Shown here piece after piece: positions 63,165-64,000 of a stretch of 64,000 nt of DNA. The translations under genes and the position numbers were made by a program. Below the pieces are notes generated by a model. The model was not told the origin of the DNA and ran no database searches. It saw only the letters and a list, made by a program, of their open reading frames with translations. Each line of letters opens with the position of its first letter. The stretch's first letter is position 1. Source of the stretch: Sulfurovum sp. TSL6 (GTDB lineage: Bacteria > Campylobacterota > Campylobacteria > Campylobacterales > Sulfurovaceae); assembly GCF_019972115.1 (NCBI RefSeq), contig NZ_BPFJ01000001.1, forward strand, positions 310,001 through 374,000, read 5' to 3'.

Positions 63165-63185
63165 TTTGTTCTTTTAATAAATAGT
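63165..63185 (+). repeat. 21-base leader motif, copy 2
   Basis: TTTGTTCTTTTAATAAATAGT, 107 bases before the enoyl-CoA hydratase start; differs from copy 1 at one base. The 239-base gap otherwise shows no gene. Confidence 0.4.
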
Positions 63186-63271
63186 TGGTCGGGTGTATTT
63201 CTTGTTACTATTCAGTATCACTGTTAAGTATTGAAGTTATATTTATCACAAATCTAATTTTGGAGTTAAGC

Positions 63272-64000
63272 ATGTACGAACAGATCAAGATAAAAAAAGA
63301 AGGCTCTGTACGGATTATTGAGTTCTACAATCCACCGTATAACTATATAACCCTTACTATGCTGCGTGAGTTATATACTCAGCTTTTGAAAGACCGCAAT
63401 GATGATTCGATACGGGTTTTGGTACTCTGCGGCGGCCTTGAAGATACCTTTCTCACTCATTATGATGTTGATGACCTCATCGACTTTCATAACGCAATTG
63501 CTAAAAAAAGGTCCCCCGCCACTAACCGTATAACAGCTTATATTCTTTGCTGGTTGTTTGACAAAATGGATCGATGGCCCTGGCTTGAACGTATTGCCCT
63601 AAAAAACACAAAAAAGCGTTCCAATGGAGAACAGAGCATTTTTTATTGGACCCGTTGCCTGCAGCTCCTCGAGAACTTCCCACAACCTGTAATTGCAGCG
63701 ATCAATGGCTTGGCTCTTGGCGGTGGTTGTGAGATTTCTCTTTGCTGTGATTTTCGATATATGGCCGATGGTGATAACTACCGTATAGGACTACCAGAAG
63801 TATTGCTGGGTATTACTCCTGGAGGAACAGGCACACCGCTACGGCTCCCACGTATCATTGGAGAAGGTAGAGCAATGGAAATGCTCATGACCGGTGGGAT
63901 CTATCCTCCATCTAGAGCAGAAGCCATGGGTCTTATCAACCAGGTTCTTGCCCCTGATGAATTAATGCCCGTTGTCATGAAACTGGCCAAAAAACTCTCA
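63272..64000 (+). CDS. Enoyl-CoA hydratase/isomerase family protein (runs off right edge)
   Basis: 243 codons from ATG 63272 (TGGAG ahead) to the window end without a stop. The crotonase core is clear: PQPVIAAINGLALGGG (137-152, oxyanion hole), the CEISLCCDFR segment, and LPEVLLGITPGGTG with Glu near 175. An unusual stretch of about 65 residues (about 70-135, charged and aromatic) stands between the first half-motif HYDVDDL and the core, where most crotonases have about 30. It would act on an acyl-CoA, fitting the upstream adenylating enzyme. The C-terminus is not seen. Confidence 0.88.
   Translation, partial: MYEQIKIKKEGSVRIIEFYNPPYNYITLTMLRELYTQLLKDRNDDSIRVLVLCGGLEDTFLTHYDVDDLIDFHNAIAKKRSPATNRITAYILCWLFDKMDRWPWLERIALKNTKKRSNGEQSIFYWTRCLQLLENFPQPVIAAINGLALGGGCEISLCCDFRYMADGDNYRIGLPEVLLGITPGGTGTPLRLPRIIGEGRAMEMLMTGGIYPPSRAEAMGLINQVLAPDELMPVVMKLAKKLS

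Noticed and set aside
1-64000. tRNA, rRNA, CRISPR array, insertion sequence or prophage
   Set aside because: I looked for tRNA T-loop-like GGTTCGA patterns, regularly spaced direct repeats, transposase or integrase motifs and phage structural genes by eye and found none. A tRNA scan and repeat search would be needed to be certain.

Overview
The window reads as one stretch of an AT-rich, tightly packed chromosome of a Campylobacterota (epsilonproteobacterial) chemolithotroph, most like Sulfurovum or a close relative. The pointers are a single fused CcsBA cytochrome c assembly protein of 1029 residues, ProB without its PUA domain, PutA without a DNA-binding N-terminus, an oxaloacetate decarboxylase pump (OadGAB) next to ATP-dependent PEP carboxykinase, and short ORFs with strong AAGGA/GGAG ribosome sites. 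The genus is an inference from protein style; no rRNA gene is present to settle it. I see no tRNA, rRNA, insertion sequence, prophage or CRISPR array.

Region by region: 1-8.6 kb holds an LRR protein cut by the left edge, a DUF1289 protein, an esterase, YaeQ, YchJ, an iron alcohol dehydrogenase, a degenerate Na+/Ca2+-exchanger-type protein, a periplasmic cupin, and an acetolactate-synthase-like plus aldehyde dehydrogenase pair. 8.8-12.3 kb is a tight four-gene operon with one ATP-grasp RimK-type glutamate ligase and three putative hydrolases (M42 aminopeptidase, RimB-type retropepsin, AstE/AspA-type deacylase). It is the best candidate here for an undescribed system. A CorA-type channel and a TPR membrane protein follow. 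14.2-22.9 kb gathers proline metabolism on one strand: catabolic putA-putP, then biosynthetic proB-proC-(ppnP)-proA. 22.9-23.4 kb is the only long stretch without an intact gene and carries a decayed reading frame. 23.4-31.7 kb holds nitroreductase, PEBP, CutA, LMW-PTP, MltB, RlmH, DksA, DusB and membrane proteins. 31.7-41.1 kb holds uvrA-polA-FGE-like and ccsBA. 41.1-54.3 kb is mixed housekeeping (yjbQ, mscL, DUF3050, tcdA-surE, greA-argC, lpxH-like-yqaA, metF-like, serB-ABC-uppP, DEAD helicase). 54.4-59.5 kb is oadGAB-pckA, joining sodium-pumping oxaloacetate decarboxylation to PEP formation. 59.6-64 kb looks accessory: an alpha/beta hydrolase, a transglutaminase-like protein, a PaaK/CapK-like adenylating enzyme and an enoyl-CoA hydratase running off the right edge.

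Structures outside genes that deserve attention: two perfect, overlapping and mutually exclusive hairpins between oadB and pckA; a 16-bp perfect inverted repeat upstream of the alcohol dehydrogenase; interlocking inverted repeats upstream of the DUF3050 gene; a structured, repeat-like intergenic element after argC; and a 21-base motif shared (20/21) by the leaders of the adenylating enzyme and the enoyl-CoA hydratase.
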